Positions 8,247-18,042 of a stretch of DNA of 32,874 bases are shown here, piece after piece. The notes beneath the pieces were generated by a model, which saw only the letters and a program-made list of their open reading frames with translations, was not told the origin of the DNA and did not search any database. Source of the stretch: Desulfurobacteriaceae bacterium (GTDB taxonomy: Bacteria; Aquificota; Aquificia; Desulfurobacteriales; Desulfurobacteriaceae). Positions within the stretch are counted from its first letter, which is position 1. Each line of letters begins with the position of its first letter. The stretch covers positions 1-32,874 of the forward strand of contig JALSNF010000042.1 of NCBI GenBank assembly GCA_026987115.1, given 5' to 3'. The translations under genes were made by a program, and so were the position numbers.

Positions 8247-11200
8247 GTGAGCAAAAAGGAAATCGTCTTCTCTGAAGAGCCTAAAACTTTTGATTTTGAT
8301 GCCGTTGAAATCGGGCTTGCCTCACCTGAAAAGATAAGGAGCTGGTCTCACGGAGAGGTTAAACTCCCTGAGACCCTTAACTATAGAACGTTAAAACCTG
8401 AAAAGGACGGTCTTTTCTGTGCAAGGATTTTCGGGCCAATTAGAGACTGGGAGTGTCTCTGCGGTAAGTATAAAGGGTCTAAATATGCAGGAGTAATATG
8501 CGACAGGTGCGGCGTTGAGGTAACACTCTCAAAGGAAAGGAGAAGAAGGTTTGGACACATTGAGCTTGCCGCTCCCTGCACCCACATATGGTACATAAAG
8601 TCAGTTCCAAGCAAGATAGGAGCTCTCTTAGGTCTCTCTGTGAGAGAAGTAGAAAGGGTAGTTTACTTTGAAAGCTACATAGTTTTAGACCCGGGAGACG
8701 AGGAAGAAACAGGACTTGAGAAGTTTCAGCTTTTAACCGAGGAAGAGTACAGGGAAAAGGTAGAAGAGCTTGGGGAGGACGCCTTTGAAGTAGGAATAGG
8801 AGCAGCAGGCATAAAAGAAGCCCTAAAGAGAGTTGACTTAGAAGAGCTTGCCGAGGACTTAAGGGAAGAAATCAGGATGTACTCTGGGGAGATTTCCTCA
8901 ATTAACGCAGACCTTCAAAAGAAACTCCCCAACGTCTTTAAGGCAGCGGTGGACACACTCTCTTACTACACTGGTCTTTCCGAAGATACGATTATAGGGA
9001 TAGTCAAGAACGTACTTGTAGTCGTAGTTGAGCCTGGAGACTCTGGCCTAGAAAAGGGGCAGATAATAGACTACACAGACTACAAGAAGCTCAAAGAGAA
9101 GTTTAACATTGAAGTAGAAAAGGGAGGAAAGGCCTTAGACTGGTACGTTGACTTCTTAGTAGAGCAGGGGAAAATACAGAGTAAAGAGCTAGTTAAAGAG
9201 GAAATTAGAAGGGCTACAAGGAAAGACACAACAGAAGCGAAACTTAAAAAGCTCGTTCGCAGGCTAAAGATAGTTGAGTCCTTCCTTAACTCTAATAATA
9301 AACCTGAGTGGATGGTCTTAGAGGTCTTACCTGTATTGCCTCCGGAACTGCGTCCCCTTGTTCCCCTTGAAGGAGGGAGGTTTGCAACTTCTGACTTAAA
9401 CGACCTTTACAGAAGAGTAATAAACAGGAACAACCGTTTAAAGAGGCTTCTTGAGCTTGACGCTCCCGAGATTATCGTAAGGAACGAAATGAGAATGCTT
9501 CAGGAAGCCGTTGATACCTTAATAGACAATGGAAGGAGAGGGAGGCCCGTTAAGTCCTCAAAGGGGCATCCTCTAAAGTCCCTTTCTGACGTCTTAAGGG
9601 GTAAGCAGGGAAGGTTCAGGCAAAACCTCCTTGGAAAGAGGGTTGACTACTCTGGCCGTGCAGTAATAGTGGTAGGCCCCGAGCTTAAGATGCACCAGTG
9701 TGGACTTCCAAAGATTATGGCACTTGAGCTCTTTAAGCCCTTCGTGTATAGGAGGCTTGAGGAGAAAGGTTATGCAAATACACTTAAACTTGCCAAGAAG
9801 ATGGTTGAAAGGCAGGAGCCGGAAGTTTGGGAGTGTCTTGAAGAGGTAATTAAGGAGCATCCGGTTCTTTTAAACAGGGCTCCAACCCTTCACAGGGTAT
9901 CAATTCAAGCATTTGAACCGGTTTTAGTTGAAGGTAAAGCTATACAGCTCCACCCCCTTGTGTGTACTGCCTTCAACGCAGACTTTGACGGCGACCAGAT
10001 GGCAGTTCACGTTCCACTTTCCTTGGAAGCTCAACTTGAAGCATATACCCTAATGCTCTCTACCCAGAACATCCTCTCCCCTGCCCACGGCAAACCCCTT
10101 GCAGTTCCGTCTCAGGACATGGTTTTAGGCCTTTACTACATGACACTTGAAAAGCCCGGAGCAAAGGGAGAAGGAAAAGTATTTAAGGACTTTGACGAAG
10201 TTTTAAAAGCGCTGGAGCTTGGAGAGGTAGAGCTCCACGCAAGGATAAAGGTAAAACTGCCTCCCAACAAAACAGAAAGCGGCAAAGAGGAGATAATAAC
10301 TACCACCGTAGGAAGGGTTAAGTTCAACACTTTACTTCCCGAAAACTACCCCTTCGTTAACAAAGTAATGGTTAAAAAGGAAGTTGCAGCCCTAATTGCA
10401 GACGTTCACAAGAAACTAGGGAACGAAACAACAATAGACATGCTAGACAGGTTAAAGGAGGCAGGGTTCATCCAAGCTACCGTTGGAGGACTCTCAATTG
10501 GAATTAACGACCTCCACATACCCCCAACCAAGAAAGAGCTAATAGAGAAGGCTAAAAGAGAAATAGTTGAAATTGAGGAGGGCTACAAAAACGGCCTTCT
10601 GTCAAGGGACGAGAGGTACAACAAGATAGTTGACATATGGACAAGGGTCACGGAGCAGCTTACAAGGGACATGATGGAGTACATGAAGAGCCACGACATT
10701 GACTCAAGGGGAAGGCTCCCCAACGACGGGACCTTTAATCCAGTTTACATGATGCTTGCCTCCGGTGCCCGCGGTAGCCAGACCCAGATTCGCCAGCTTG
10801 CAGGTATGAGAGGACTTATGGCTAAACCTTCAGGAGAGATTATTGAGACCCCGATTATCTCTAACTTCCGCGAAGGTCTAACGGTCCTTGAGTACTTTAT
10901 CTCAACCCACGGAGCAAGGAAAGGTCTTGCAGATACGGCTCTCAAAACTGCAGACGCAGGATACCTAACGAGAAGGCTTGCAGACGTAGCCCAAGATGTA
11001 ATAATTACGATGGAAGACTGTGGGTGCGAAGACGGAATAGAAGTATCTGCTCTTATGGAAGCAGGGGAGATAGTAATACCCCTTGCAAAGAGAATTGCAG
11101 GACGCTACGCAGCTGAAGACGTGGTTGACCCGATAACCGGAGAAGTCCTAGTTAAGAAAGACGAAGAAATAACAGAAGAAGTTGCTCAGAGAATAGAAGA

Positions 11201-12659
11201 CTTGGGAATTGACAAGGTAAAGGTTCGCTCAATTCTTACCTGTAGAGCTCCCTTTGGAGTCTGCTCAAAGTGCTACGGCAGAGACCTAGCAAGACAAAGG
11301 CCTGTTCAGCTTGGAGAGGCAATAGGTATAGTTGCTGCCCAGTCAATCGGCGAGCCCGGTACTCAGCTGACTATGAGGACCTTCCACATTGGCGGTATCG
11401 CTATGAGGGGGGCTGAAGCATCTGAATACAGAGCCAAGCACGACGGGGTAGTTAAGGTATTTAACGCCAACACAATTACCGACGAAAAGGGAAGAGTAAT
11501 AGTAATAAACAGGGCAGGGAAAATCGCCGTTGTTGACCCGAAAACAGGTAAACACCTTGAAAGGTACGACATCCCTTACGCCGCAGTACTAAAAGTTAAA
11601 GACGGTCAAGAGGTAAAGAAAGGACAGATATTGGCAGAGTGGGACCCCCACGCAATTCCTATACTTGCTCTAAGAAGCGGTAAGGTAAGGTTCAAAGACA
11701 TAATACCCGGAATAACAATCTCTGAAACGGAGCCTGTAATACTTGAATACAGGACCCTACCTTACGAACCTACGATAGAGCTCCTAAACGAAGAAGGAGA
11801 AGTAATAGACTTCTACCCTCTCCCTGTTGAAGCAAGGATAATGGTTAAAGAGGGAGAGGAGGTTAAGGTAGGAGCTCAGCTTGCAAGGCTCCCAAGAAAA
11901 ATTGGAGGAACCAAGGACATTACAGGAGGTCTCCCAAGGGTTGCTGAACTCTTTGAAGCAAGGAGGCCGAAAGACGCTGCAATACTTGCAGAGATAAGCG
12001 GTAAAGTCCACGTTGCCACCGAGAAGAACAAGATAATAATCACGATAGTTGACCCTGAAACTGGAGTGAAAAGGGAGTACGAGGTTCCAAAGGGTAAGTA
12101 CATCTACGTAAGGACGGGAGACTTTGTAAAAGCCGGAGAGCCCTTAACAGACGGTCAGCTAAACCCTCACGACATACTCAACATCTTAGGAGAAAGGGCA
12201 GTAGCAAGGTTCTTACTAGACGAAATCCAATCTGTTTACAGAGCTCAAGGGGTTGACATTAACGACAAGCACTTTGAAGTGATAATTAAGAAGATGCTCT
12301 CTAAAGTAAGAATTGAAGACTCTGGAGACTCTAGCTACCTTGTAGAGGAAGTTGTTGACAGGGAAGAGTTTGAAAAGGTTAGAGAGAAACTGTTTAAAGA
12401 GGGTAAAAGGCCTCCAAAGGCAAGACCCCTTCTAACAGGTATAACAAAGGCTGCCCTCTCAACCCCATCTTTCATCTCTGCAGCCTCCTTCCAAGAGACA
12501 ACAAGGGTCCTCTCTGAAGCTGCAATTGCAGGCAAGAGGGACTACCTAAAAGGACTTAAAGAAAACGTGATAATCGGAAGGTTAATACCTGCAGGAACGG
12601 GAAGGAAAGAGTATAGGAAAGTTAGCTGGAAGTACTGCCAAGAGGAAGAAAAGAAATAG
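8247..12659 (+). CDS. rpoC: DNA-directed RNA polymerase subunit beta' (GTG start)
   Basis: The beta' subunit, of 1470 residues, holds the catalytic magnesium. The N-terminal zinc ribbon is C70-x-C72-x12-C85-x2-C88. The clamp and switch block contains [20 protein letters not shown]. The active-site motif NADFDGD places the three aspartates at D579, D581 and D583. The bridge helix and trigger loop region has [23 protein letters not shown]. The second zinc site includes CGCEDG and [20 protein letters not shown]. The C-terminal region has [21 protein letters not shown]. The start is GTG at 8247 after a TTAGGAGGAG ribosome binding site. A strong terminator follows the stop, ending the cluster. Confidence 0.98.
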   Translation: MSKKEIVFSEEPKTFDFDAVEIGLASPEKIRSWSHGEVKLPETLNYRTLKPEKDGLFCARIFGPIRDWECLCGKYKGSKYAGVICDRCGVEVTLSKERRRRFGHIELAAPCTHIWYIKSVPSKIGALLGLSVREVERVVYFESYIVLDPGDEEETGLEKFQLLTEEEYREKVEELGEDAFEVGIGAAGIKEALKRVDLEELAEDLREEIRMYSGEISSINADLQKKLPNVFKAAVDTLSYYTGLSEDTIIGIVKNVLVVVVEPGDSGLEKGQIIDYTDYKKLKEKFNIEVEKGGKALDWYVDFLVEQGKIQSKELVKEEIRRATRKDTTEAKLKKLVRRLKIVESFLNSNNKPEWMVLEVLPVLPPELRPLVPLEGGRFATSDLNDLYRRVINRNNRLKRLLELDAPEIIVRNEMRMLQEAVDTLIDNGRRGRPVKSSKGHPLKSLSDVLRGKQGRFRQNLLGKRVDYSGRAVIVVGPELKMHQCGLPKIMALELFKPFVYRRLEEKGYANTLKLAKKMVERQEPEVWECLEEVIKEHPVLLNRAPTLHRVSIQAFEPVLVEGKAIQLHPLVCTAFNADFDGDQMAVHVPLSLEAQLEAYTLMLSTQNILSPAHGKPLAVPSQDMVLGLYYMTLEKPGAKGEGKVFKDFDEVLKALELGEVELHARIKVKLPPNKTESGKEEIITTTVGRVKFNTLLPENYPFVNKVMVKKEVAALIADVHKKLGNETTIDMLDRLKEAGFIQATVGGLSIGINDLHIPPTKKELIEKAKREIVEIEEGYKNGLLSRDERYNKIVDIWTRVTEQLTRDMMEYMKSHDIDSRGRLPNDGTFNPVYMMLASGARGSQTQIRQLAGMRGLMAKPSGEIIETPIISNFREGLTVLEYFISTHGARKGLADTALKTADAGYLTRRLADVAQDVIITMEDCGCEDGIEVSALMEAGEIVIPLAKRIAGRYAAEDVVDPITGEVLVKKDEEITEEVAQRIEDLGIDKVKVRSILTCRAPFGVCSKCYGRDLARQRPVQLGEAIGIVAAQSIGEPGTQLTMRTFHIGGIAMRGAEASEYRAKHDGVVKVFNANTITDEKGRVIVINRAGKIAVVDPKTGKHLERYDIPYAAVLKVKDGQEVKKGQILAEWDPHAIPILALRSGKVRFKDIIPGITISETEPVILEYRTLPYEPTIELLNEEGEVIDFYPLPVEARIMVKEGEEVKVGAQLARLPRKIGGTKDITGGLPRVAELFEARRPKDAAILAEISGKVHVATEKNKIIITIVDPETGVKREYEVPKGKYIYVRTGDFVKAGEPLTDGQLNPHDILNILGERAVARFLLDEIQSVYRAQGVDINDKHFEVIIKKMLSKVRIEDSGDSSYLVEEVVDREEFEKVREKLFKEGKRPPKARPLLTGITKAALSTPSFISAASFQETTRVLSEAAIAGKRDYLKGLKENVIIGRLIPAGTGRKEYRKVSWKYCQEEEKK

Positions 12660-12679
12660 GGAAAGTAGGAAATTAGATT

Positions 12680-12708
12680 AAGGCCCCGTTTTAATCGGGG
12701 CCTTTTTT
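12680..12708 (+). terminator. Rho-independent terminator after rpoC, possibly bidirectional
   Basis: GGCCCCG (12682-12688) and CGGGGCC (12696-12702) form a perfect stem with a 7-base loop, followed by six Ts (12703-12708). Flanking AA and TT bases extend the stem. It ends the rplJL-rpoBC transcript. On the other strand it sits just after the gatA stop; the tail there has few Us, so it works less clearly in that direction. Confidence 0.9.
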
Positions 12709-12715
12709 ATTTTAG

Positions 12716-14179
12716 TTAAACCGAAGGAATAAGGCTTAAAGAAAGGCTCTTTTCTACCGCGTCTGCAACCTTTAGAACCGTTTCCTCGTCAAAGGCCTTT
12801 CCTATAACTTGAAGGCCTATTGGAAGTCCCTTAGAGTCAAAGCCACAGGGAACGGAGATAGCAGGAAGTCCTGCCAAGTTCACGGCAATTGTAAAGATAT
12901 CGGAAAGGTACATCTTTATAGGGTCAGAGCTCTTTTCCCCTATCTTAAAGGCAGTTTCAGGGGAAACGGGAGTAATAAGGAAGTCAACCTCTTTAAAAAC
13001 ACTCTGAAAACCTTGGTATATAAGAGTTCTTACCTTTTGAGCTTTTAGGTAGTAAGCGTCGTAATAACCTGCACTTAAGGTGTAGGTTCCTATCATTATC
13101 CTTCTCTTTACCTCGTCTCCAAAACCCTCTGCTCTGGTTTTCTTGTACATATCTATTAGGTCTTTGTAGTCCTTAGCCCTGTAGGTATATCTTACCCCGT
13201 CAAACCTTCCCAAGTTAGAAGAGGCCTCGGCAGGGGCTATTATGTAGTAGGTCTCAACGGCGTACTTTGTATTTGGAAGTGATACTTCAACCACTTCAAC
13301 TCCTAACTTTTCAAGCTCCTTAACTGCGTTTAAGACGGCCTCTTTAACTTCAGGCTCCACTCCCTCAACAAAGTACTCTCTTGGAAGACCTGCCTTTAGA
13401 CCTTTAACCTCTCCGTTTAAGGCTTCAAGGAAGTTGGGAACGGGAACTTTAGCAGAAGTTGCGTCCTTAGAGTCCTGTCCTGCTATTACGTTTAGTAAGT
13501 AAGCTGCATCCTCTACGCTTTTAGTTATAGGGCCTATCTGGTCTAAGGAGGAGGCAAAGGCGGTTAAACCGTACCTTGAAACCCTACCGTAGGTCGGCTT
13601 TAGCCCTACAACTCCGCAAAAGGAGGCAGGCTGTCTAATAGAGCCCCCAGTATCTGAACCGAGAGACGCAATGGCAGAGCGGGCAGAAACGGAAGCAGCA
13701 CTTCCCCCTGAAGAACCACCCGGAACTCTCTCTAAGTCCCAAGGGTTCCTGGTAGGGCCGAAAAAGGAGGTTTCAGTTGAGGAGCCCATTGCAAACTCGT
13801 CTAGGTTGTTCTTACCTACGAAAATCGCACCTTTACCCCTTAACCTCTTTATTACCGTTGCGTCGTAAGGGGAGACAAAGTCCTTCAGGATTTTTGAGCC
13901 ACAGGTCATCCTAACGTTTTCAACGTTTATGTTGTCCTTTATAGAAAGGGGAATACCAAAGAGCTCCGGAACCTCATCCTCAGAGAGTTTAACGAGCTCC
14001 TCATCTGCAAGTTTGGCCTTCTTTTCTGCCTTCTCTCTTGAAACGGTAATGTAGGCGTTAAGCTTATCTTCTGTCTCGTCAATCCTATTTAGGAGCTCCC
14101 TTAAAACCTCAGAAGGTTTTACCTCCTTCTTTTTTATAAGACGGTGAAGCTCTCTTAAGCTCTTATTTAAAAGCTCCAT
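12716..14179 (-). CDS. gatA: Asp-tRNA(Asn)/Glu-tRNA(Gln) amidotransferase subunit A
   Basis: GatA, of 487 residues, is the glutaminase subunit of the GatCAB transamidase, which converts Glu-tRNA(Gln) and/or Asp-tRNA(Asn) to the amidated forms. The amidase signature is complete: [12 protein letters not shown] supplies the catalytic Lys81, [11 protein letters not shown] holds Ser156, and [20 protein letters not shown] provides Ser180 as nucleophile, matching the known Ser-cisSer-Lys triad. The length is typical. The ATG at 14179 has an AGGAGG ribosome binding site, 9 bases after the gatC stop. gatB is not adjacent and must be elsewhere. Presence of GatCAB implies that the cell lacks one or both direct routes to Gln-tRNA and Asn-tRNA. 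Confidence 0.97.
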   Translation of the reverse strand: MELLNKSLRELHRLIKKKEVKPSEVLRELLNRIDETEDKLNAYITVSREKAEKKAKLADEELVKLSEDEVPELFGIPLSIKDNINVENVRMTCGSKILKDFVSPYDATVIKRLRGKGAIFVGKNNLDEFAMGSSTETSFFGPTRNPWDLERVPGGSSGGSAASVSARSAIASLGSDTGGSIRQPASFCGVVGLKPTYGRVSRYGLTAFASSLDQIGPITKSVEDAAYLLNVIAGQDSKDATSAKVPVPNFLEALNGEVKGLKAGLPREYFVEGVEPEVKEAVLNAVKELEKLGVEVVEVSLPNTKYAVETYYIIAPAEASSNLGRFDGVRYTYRAKDYKDLIDMYKKTRAEGFGDEVKRRIMIGTYTLSAGYYDAYYLKAQKVRTLIYQGFQSVFKEVDFLITPVSPETAFKIGEKSSDPIKMYLSDIFTIAVNLAGLPAISVPCGFDSKGLPIGLQVIGKAFDEETVLKVADAVEKSLSLSLIPSV

Positions 14180-14188
14180 TTTAACCTC

Positions 14189-14479
14189 CTATTTCTTCAC
14201 CACTTTGGGAACTATAAAGTACTCACCGTCAGTTTCAGGTGCGTTCATAAAGACCTTCTCTCTGGGAAGGGAAAGACCCGGAATGTCTTCCCTTAAAACG
14301 TTTTCCGGAGGGATAACGCTAAACTTAGGGTCAATCCCTTCAGTATCAAGCTCGTTTAACTTCTCAACAAAAGTTAAGATTTCAGAAAGCTGAGAGCGGA
14401 ACTTCTCAACTTCCTCTTCTTTAAGCTCAATTCTTGCCAGGTGTGCAATGTGGAGAACCTCTTCCCTGCTTAGCTTCAT
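14189..14479 (-). CDS. gatC: Asp-tRNA(Asn)/Glu-tRNA(Gln) amidotransferase subunit C
   Basis: GatC, of 96 residues, is the small linker subunit that wraps around GatA in the GatCAB complex. The family pattern is evident: MKLSREEVLHIAHLARIEL at the start, then FRSQLSEILTFVEKLNELDT, and a C-terminal stretch resembling the usual D-x-P segment (REDIPGLSLPREKVFMNAPE) followed by YFIVPKVVKK. The length is normal. The ATG at 14479 overlaps the stop of the upstream cREC-like gene as ATGA, and gatA follows after 9 bases. The three genes form one translationally coupled unit. Confidence 0.95.
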   Translation of the reverse strand: MKLSREEVLHIAHLARIELKEEEVEKFRSQLSEILTFVEKLNELDTEGIDPKFSVIPPENVLREDIPGLSLPREKVFMNAPETDGEYFIVPKVVKK

Positions 14480-14796
14480 CTCTTACTCCTTAAATAGGCT
14501 TTTATCCTCTCTCCCACCTCTTCAATAGCGTCCCTCATTGTAGGGTCACTTGAGTGGCTAACTATTTTAACATCAGGGTTAAGCTTAACTTCCCCAGTAT
14601 AAACTGCCTCTTCCAGCCACAGAACAAAGTCTATACCGTTTCCCCCGAACTTGGAGTAATCGCCCAAGTAGTTATCAAGGTCTAAAACTTTAATGTCCTG
14701 CCCTTTTTCCTTTACAATTTCCTTTAACCTATCTACTCTCTTTACAAGGAGATGTCCCGGCGGTGGCTCCCTTAGGTCGTCAAGGTATATTTTCAT
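14476..14796 (-). CDS. Receiver-like protein, probable cyclic-phosphate processing receiver (cREC) family
   Basis: This 106-residue soluble protein opens with MKIYLDDLREPPPGH, which matches the start of the cREC family, a receiver-like fold proposed to act on cyclic phosphate ends of RNA. A second acidic cluster VLDLDNYLGDYSKFGGNGIDF (D39, D41, D46) and the motif IVSHSSDPTMRDAIE (H81) follow the family layout. As I recall it, the middle motif is usually LDHDLG; here it reads LDNYLG, so a histidine and an aspartate may be replaced. The gene overlaps gatC by 4 bases (ATGA) and leads the gatC-gatA unit. It could instead be an unrelated receiver-fold protein. No classical phosphotransfer partner is nearby. 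Confidence 0.6.
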   Translation of the reverse strand: MKIYLDDLREPPPGHLLVKRVDRLKEIVKEKGQDIKVLDLDNYLGDYSKFGGNGIDFVLWLEEAVYTGEVKLNPDVKIVSHSSDPTMRDAIEEVGERIKAYLRSKR

Positions 14797-14802
14797 CCTA
14801 AG

Positions 14803-14818
14803 AGCTCCTTAAGGAGGT
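14803..14818. promoter_or_regulatory. Palindromic ribosome binding site shared by divergent genes
   Basis: Only 26 bases separate the cREC-like gene (minus, ATG at 14796) from the ThiS-like gene (plus, TTG at 14823). The sequence CTCCTTAAGGAG within this gap is its own reverse complement, so it gives an AAGGAG ribosome binding site to both genes. There is no room for two full promoters, so promoters must lie inside the neighbouring coding regions or further away. Confidence 0.6.
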
Positions 14819-14822
14819 AAGT

Positions 14823-15029
14823 TTGGGGAAAATTTTAGTTGAAATTGACGGGAAAGAAAGGGAGGTTGAGTTTAAGGGAAAAGGGATAAGAGTTGAAAAA
14901 CTCCTTGAGCTTTTAAGTCTCTTTCCCGAAACTGCAGTAGTTGTAAAGGAGGGGGAGCTCCTTTGTGATGACGAGCTCTTAAGGGACGGAGACAAAGTTA
15001 AGGTAGTAGTTGCAACTTCAAGGGGGTAG
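14823..15029 (+). CDS. ThiS/MoaD-like beta-grasp protein (TTG start)
   Basis: This 68-residue protein has the pattern of a ubiquitin-like sulfur carrier: a beta hairpin (MGKILVEIDGKEREVEF), a helix (RVEKLLELLSLF), the VVVKEGELLCDDELLRDGDKVKVVV section, and a short tail. In ThiS and MoaD the C-terminus is Gly-Gly, activated by adenylation and thiocarboxylation; here it is ATSRG, with one terminal glycine. The start is TTG at 14823, after an AAGGAGGT ribosome binding site, and no upstream in-frame alternative fits the gap. It is 2 bases from ruvX. Its partner enzyme is not in the window, so the pathway is unknown. Confidence 0.75.
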   Translation: MGKILVEIDGKEREVEFKGKGIRVEKLLELLSLFPETAVVVKEGELLCDDELLRDGDKVKVVVATSRG

Positions 15030-15031
15030 CT

Positions 15032-15454
15032 TTGAGAATAATGGCCCTTGACGTAGGCTTTAAGAAGATAGGGGTAGCCCTTTCAGACCCTCTCAACCTG
15101 ACGGCTTACCCCTACAAGGTAATTTACAGGAAGAGCAACAGGGAAACTTTTAAAGAGCTCTTAAAAATAGTAGAAGAAAAGGAGGTTAAGGAAGTAGTCA
15201 TAGGCCTTCCCTTAGATAAGGAAGGGAAGAAAAGCTTAATGGCAGAGAAAATTGAGAAGTTCAGCGGGAAGTTTAAAGAGTTTTTAAAAGAAGTTGGAAA
15301 GGAGGTAAACATCGTTTTCCGTGATGAGTCATTTACAACGGAAGAGGCAAAGGAGCTTTTAAGGAGCTTAGGGAAAGAGAGAAAGGAGCTTGACGACGTA
15401 GCCGCCGCCATACTCCTAAAGGAATACCTTGAAGAGATTACCAGAGGCTCTTAA
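15032..15454 (+). CDS. ruvX: Putative pre-16S rRNA nuclease / Holliday junction resolvase RuvX (YqgF)
   Basis: This 140-residue protein has the RNase H-like fold of the YqgF family, implicated in 16S rRNA 5' end maturation and related to RuvC. The N-terminal IMALDVGFKKIGVALSDP holds the first catalytic aspartate. VVIGLPLDKEGKKS is the conserved GxP-type strand. FRDESFTTEEAKELL holds the glutamate, and the C-terminal LDDVAAAILLKEYLE holds the final aspartates. The start is TTG at 15032, giving MRIMALDVG, which fits the family better than the internal ATG at 15041. The 3' end overlaps the convergent purA by 17 bases. Confidence 0.9.
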   Translation: MRIMALDVGFKKIGVALSDPLNLTAYPYKVIYRKSNRETFKELLKIVEEKEVKEVVIGLPLDKEGKKSLMAEKIEKFSGKFKEFLKEVGKEVNIVFRDESFTTEEAKELLRSLGKERKELDDVAAAILLKEYLEEITRGS

Positions 15455-16727
15455 TCTCTATAGTTTCGTCCCTTTGAGGGCCAGTTGAGACCATGTATAT
15501 GGGAACTCCCAAGTAGTCTTCTATAAACCTTAAGAAGTTCTTAGCTTCAGGAGGAAGGTCTTTCAAGCTCTTAACTTTTGTAGTTTCCTTTCTCCAGCCC
15601 GGAAGGGTTTCATAAACGGGCCTTACCCTCTCAAGCTCCTTAGCGGTAGAAGGGAAGTTTTCTAAGAGCTCCCCGTTAACCTCGTAGCCTACGCAGACCT
15701 TTATCTGGTCAAAGGCGTCAAGAACGTCAAGTTTCGTAATAACGAGTCCGTCAAGGTCGTTTACCATAACAGAGAACTTAAGTGCAAAAAGGTCTAACCA
15801 ACCGCACCTTCTGGGCCTTCCTGTAGTTGAACCAAACTCGTGCCCCCTTGCCCTTAGGAGCTCCCCTACCTTGTCCTTTAACTCTGTAGGGAAGGGGCCG
15901 CTTCCAACTCTGGTAGTGTAAGCCTTTGCTATTCCGTAAACTTTTTCAACTTTTTTGGGACTTACTCCGCTACCGGAGGCTATACCTAAAGCTGAGGAGT
16001 TTGAGGAGGTAACAAAAGGATAAGTTCCAACATCTATGTCTAGAAGGGTTGCCTGTGCTCCTTCAAAGAGGACCTTCTTACCTAAATCTATCTCCCTGTT
16101 TAAAAGGGAAACGGTGTCGCAGACAAAGTCCTTCACCTTTTCATAAAGCTTTAAAGTCGTAGAGTAAATCTTGTCAACGCTAAAGGAGACAGGGTAATTG
16201 TAAACATATTTTAAGGTAAGCTCCTTTTCCCTAACGTTCCACTTAAGCTTTTCCTTAAACTCTTCGGGGTCTTCTAAGTCTGCAATCCTTATCCCTACCC
16301 TTCCTGCCTTATCCTTGTAGGCAGGTCCTATCCCTTTTAAGGTAGTCCCTACCTTCCCGTCTCCTTTTAGCCTCTCTGAAGCGGCGTCAAGCTCTTTGTG
16401 ATAAGGGAAAATAAGGTGCGCCCTCTCACTTACAAAGAGCCTACCTTCAAGTTTAACTCCTACCCTCTTCATAAACTCAATTTCGTTTAGGAGGCCTTCA
16501 AGGTCTATAACCATTCCGTTTCCCAAAAGGCACTTTTTCCCCTCGTGGAGTATCCCGGAAGGGAGAAGGTGAAGTATGTACTTGTTGCCGTCTATAACTA
16601 CAGTGTGGCCTGCGTTATTCCCTCCTTGAAACCTTACTATGTAATCTGCGTTCTGGCTGAGTATGTCAACTATCTTTCCTTTACCTTCGTCTCCCCACTG
16701 GGTTCCAACAACGGCAACCGTAGCCAT
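15438..16727 (-). CDS. purA: Adenylosuccinate synthetase
   Basis: PurA, of 429 residues, joins IMP and aspartate using GTP in the first committed step to AMP. The N-terminal phosphate loop VGTQWGDEGKGKIVD is intact, followed by GGNNAGHTVV. GTTLKGIGPAYKDKAGRVGI is the IMP-binding segment. GSTTGRPRRCGWLDL and VTKLDVLD-type blocks (here ITKLDVLDAFDQI) are also present. The length is standard. The ATG at 16727 has an AGGAGGAACTAA ribosome binding site. It has its own promoter upstream, overlapping the end of hisZ, so it can be expressed separately from thrC-hisZ. Its 3' end overlaps ruvX by 17 bases. Confidence 0.97.
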   Translation of the reverse strand: MATVAVVGTQWGDEGKGKIVDILSQNADYIVRFQGGNNAGHTVVIDGNKYILHLLPSGILHEGKKCLLGNGMVIDLEGLLNEIEFMKRVGVKLEGRLFVSERAHLIFPYHKELDAASERLKGDGKVGTTLKGIGPAYKDKAGRVGIRIADLEDPEEFKEKLKWNVREKELTLKYVYNYPVSFSVDKIYSTTLKLYEKVKDFVCDTVSLLNREIDLGKKVLFEGAQATLLDIDVGTYPFVTSSNSSALGIASGSGVSPKKVEKVYGIAKAYTTRVGSGPFPTELKDKVGELLRARGHEFGSTTGRPRRCGWLDLFALKFSVMVNDLDGLVITKLDVLDAFDQIKVCVGYEVNGELLENFPSTAKELERVRPVYETLPGWRKETTKVKSLKDLPPEAKNFLRFIEDYLGVPIYMVSTGPQRDETIEIKSLW

Positions 16728-16756
16728 TTAGTTCCTCCTAAATTACTGCAAGCCAA

Positions 16757-16785
16757 AGTATAGTAGGTTAAGGTATTCCTTTCAA
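16757..16785 (-). promoter_or_regulatory. Sigma-70-type promoter for purA
   Basis: On the minus strand a -35 box TTGAAA (16785-16780) lies 17 bases from a -10 box TATACT (16762-16757). Transcription would start about 20 bases upstream of the purA ATG. The -35 box overlaps the last codons and stop of hisZ. Confidence 0.7.
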
Positions 16786-18041
16786 CGCTTTCCTTCTAAA
16801 AGGGAGAGAACGCCTTTTAAAGGGTCTCCAACCACAGGGAAAGAGCTTTCAGGAGAGGTGTAAATTAAGTTCCTGGGACTCTCTTCTCTGTTTAAAACGA
16901 CTACGAACTTAAAGCCTTTCTTAAAGGCAATCTCAACGGAGCTCTCGTAGTCCCTCTTCAGTATGTCCCTTGCAGTTTTATATCCCCTGCTCCTTAACTC
17001 TTTCGCAAGCAGGTAGGCTATGGTTTTGTCTTCTTTCAGGTCTATTATGTAAAAGTCCTTTTTATCTAAATCCTGACTGTACCCTTTCTTTTCAAGGAGC
17101 TCTGCCAGAGAGTCAAGGTTTAAGGTTATCCCCGTTGCCGGAAGTTCCCTACTGAATTTTTTAAGAAGTTCGTCATATCTCCCTCCGATGCCTAAAGAGC
17201 TCCCAAGGAGAGGGTGGAAAACTTCATAAGTTATCCCCTTGTGGTAGTCCATTCCCCTCTTTTCCGAAAGGTCAAATATAACGTTTTCTTCAAAGCCGTA
17301 GCTCTTTAAGATGCGGTAAACTGAAAGGAGCTCCGAAAGGGCTTTCTGTGAGAGTTCGTTTTTAAAGAGCTCCCCCGCCTTAAAGAGCACCTCTTCCTTC
17401 CCGTAAAGCTCTAACAGCTTAAGGAGCTTCTCTCTCCTTTCTCCCTCTATTCCCCTCTCTTCACAGTAGAACTCTATTCCGGAGAAATCTTTCTGATTAA
17501 GGAGTTTAACTACTTCTTCCCTATCGGCCAAGGAAAGTTCCTTTAAAGCACCTTCAAGAAATTGAGAATGGCCTATGTCTATTTGGAAATTCTTTACTTT
17601 TAGCTCTGAAAGGATGTTGGCAATAACGGCTATAACTTCCGCGTCGGCTTCAACCTCTTTTACGCCTATAAGTTCAAAACCAAACTGGGAGAGCTCCCTA
17701 CTCCCTCCCCACTCTCTAAAAACGCTCCCCGCGTAGTAGAACCTAAAGGGAGGTTCGTCGTCTTTAAAGGAGGAGGAGACTATCCTAGCAACTTGAGGGG
17801 TAAAGTCTGGCCTAACGGCTAAGAGCCTTCCCGTCTTCCTGTCTATGAGCTTAAAAGAGAGTTCCTCAAACCTTTCGTCAACTGCCTTAAAGAGCCCCAA
17901 GAACTCAATCGTAGGGGGAAGTATCGGCTCATATCCCCACCTTTCAACAACATCCTTAAGCTTACCAACTAACTTTTCCCTTTCCTTTACCTCTTTTGGA
18001 AGTAAGGTCTTAAAACCTTCTGGAATTTCTGACAACCTCAT
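16782..18041 (-). CDS. hisZ: ATP phosphoribosyltransferase regulatory subunit HisZ
   Basis: HisZ, of 419 residues, is a histidyl-tRNA synthetase paralogue that forms an octamer with short HisG in the first step of histidine synthesis. The class II core is visible: GYEPILPPTIEFL (motif 1), VRPDFTPQVARIVSS and FRFYYAGSVFRE (motif 2), and GIGGRYDELLKKF with PATGITLNLDSL (motif 3). VRPDFTPQVAR, in place of the LRPEGTAG-type block of true HisRS, favours HisZ. The C-terminal about 100 residues (KKDFYIIDL onward) resemble a degenerate anticodon-binding domain. The ATG is 1 base after the thrC stop. hisG is not adjacent. Confidence 0.88.
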   Translation of the reverse strand: MRLSEIPEGFKTLLPKEVKEREKLVGKLKDVVERWGYEPILPPTIEFLGLFKAVDERFEELSFKLIDRKTGRLLAVRPDFTPQVARIVSSSFKDDEPPFRFYYAGSVFREWGGSRELSQFGFELIGVKEVEADAEVIAVIANILSELKVKNFQIDIGHSQFLEGALKELSLADREEVVKLLNQKDFSGIEFYCEERGIEGERREKLLKLLELYGKEEVLFKAGELFKNELSQKALSELLSVYRILKSYGFEENVIFDLSEKRGMDYHKGITYEVFHPLLGSSLGIGGRYDELLKKFSRELPATGITLNLDSLAELLEKKGYSQDLDKKDFYIIDLKEDKTIAYLLAKELRSRGYKTARDILKRDYESSVEIAFKKGFKFVVVLNREESPRNLIYTSPESSFPVVGDPLKGVLSLLEGKR

Positions 18042-18042
18042 G

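Noticed and set aside
15640-16000. Possible frameshift in purA
   Set aside because: The frame is continuous from start to stop with all motifs in order and normal length.
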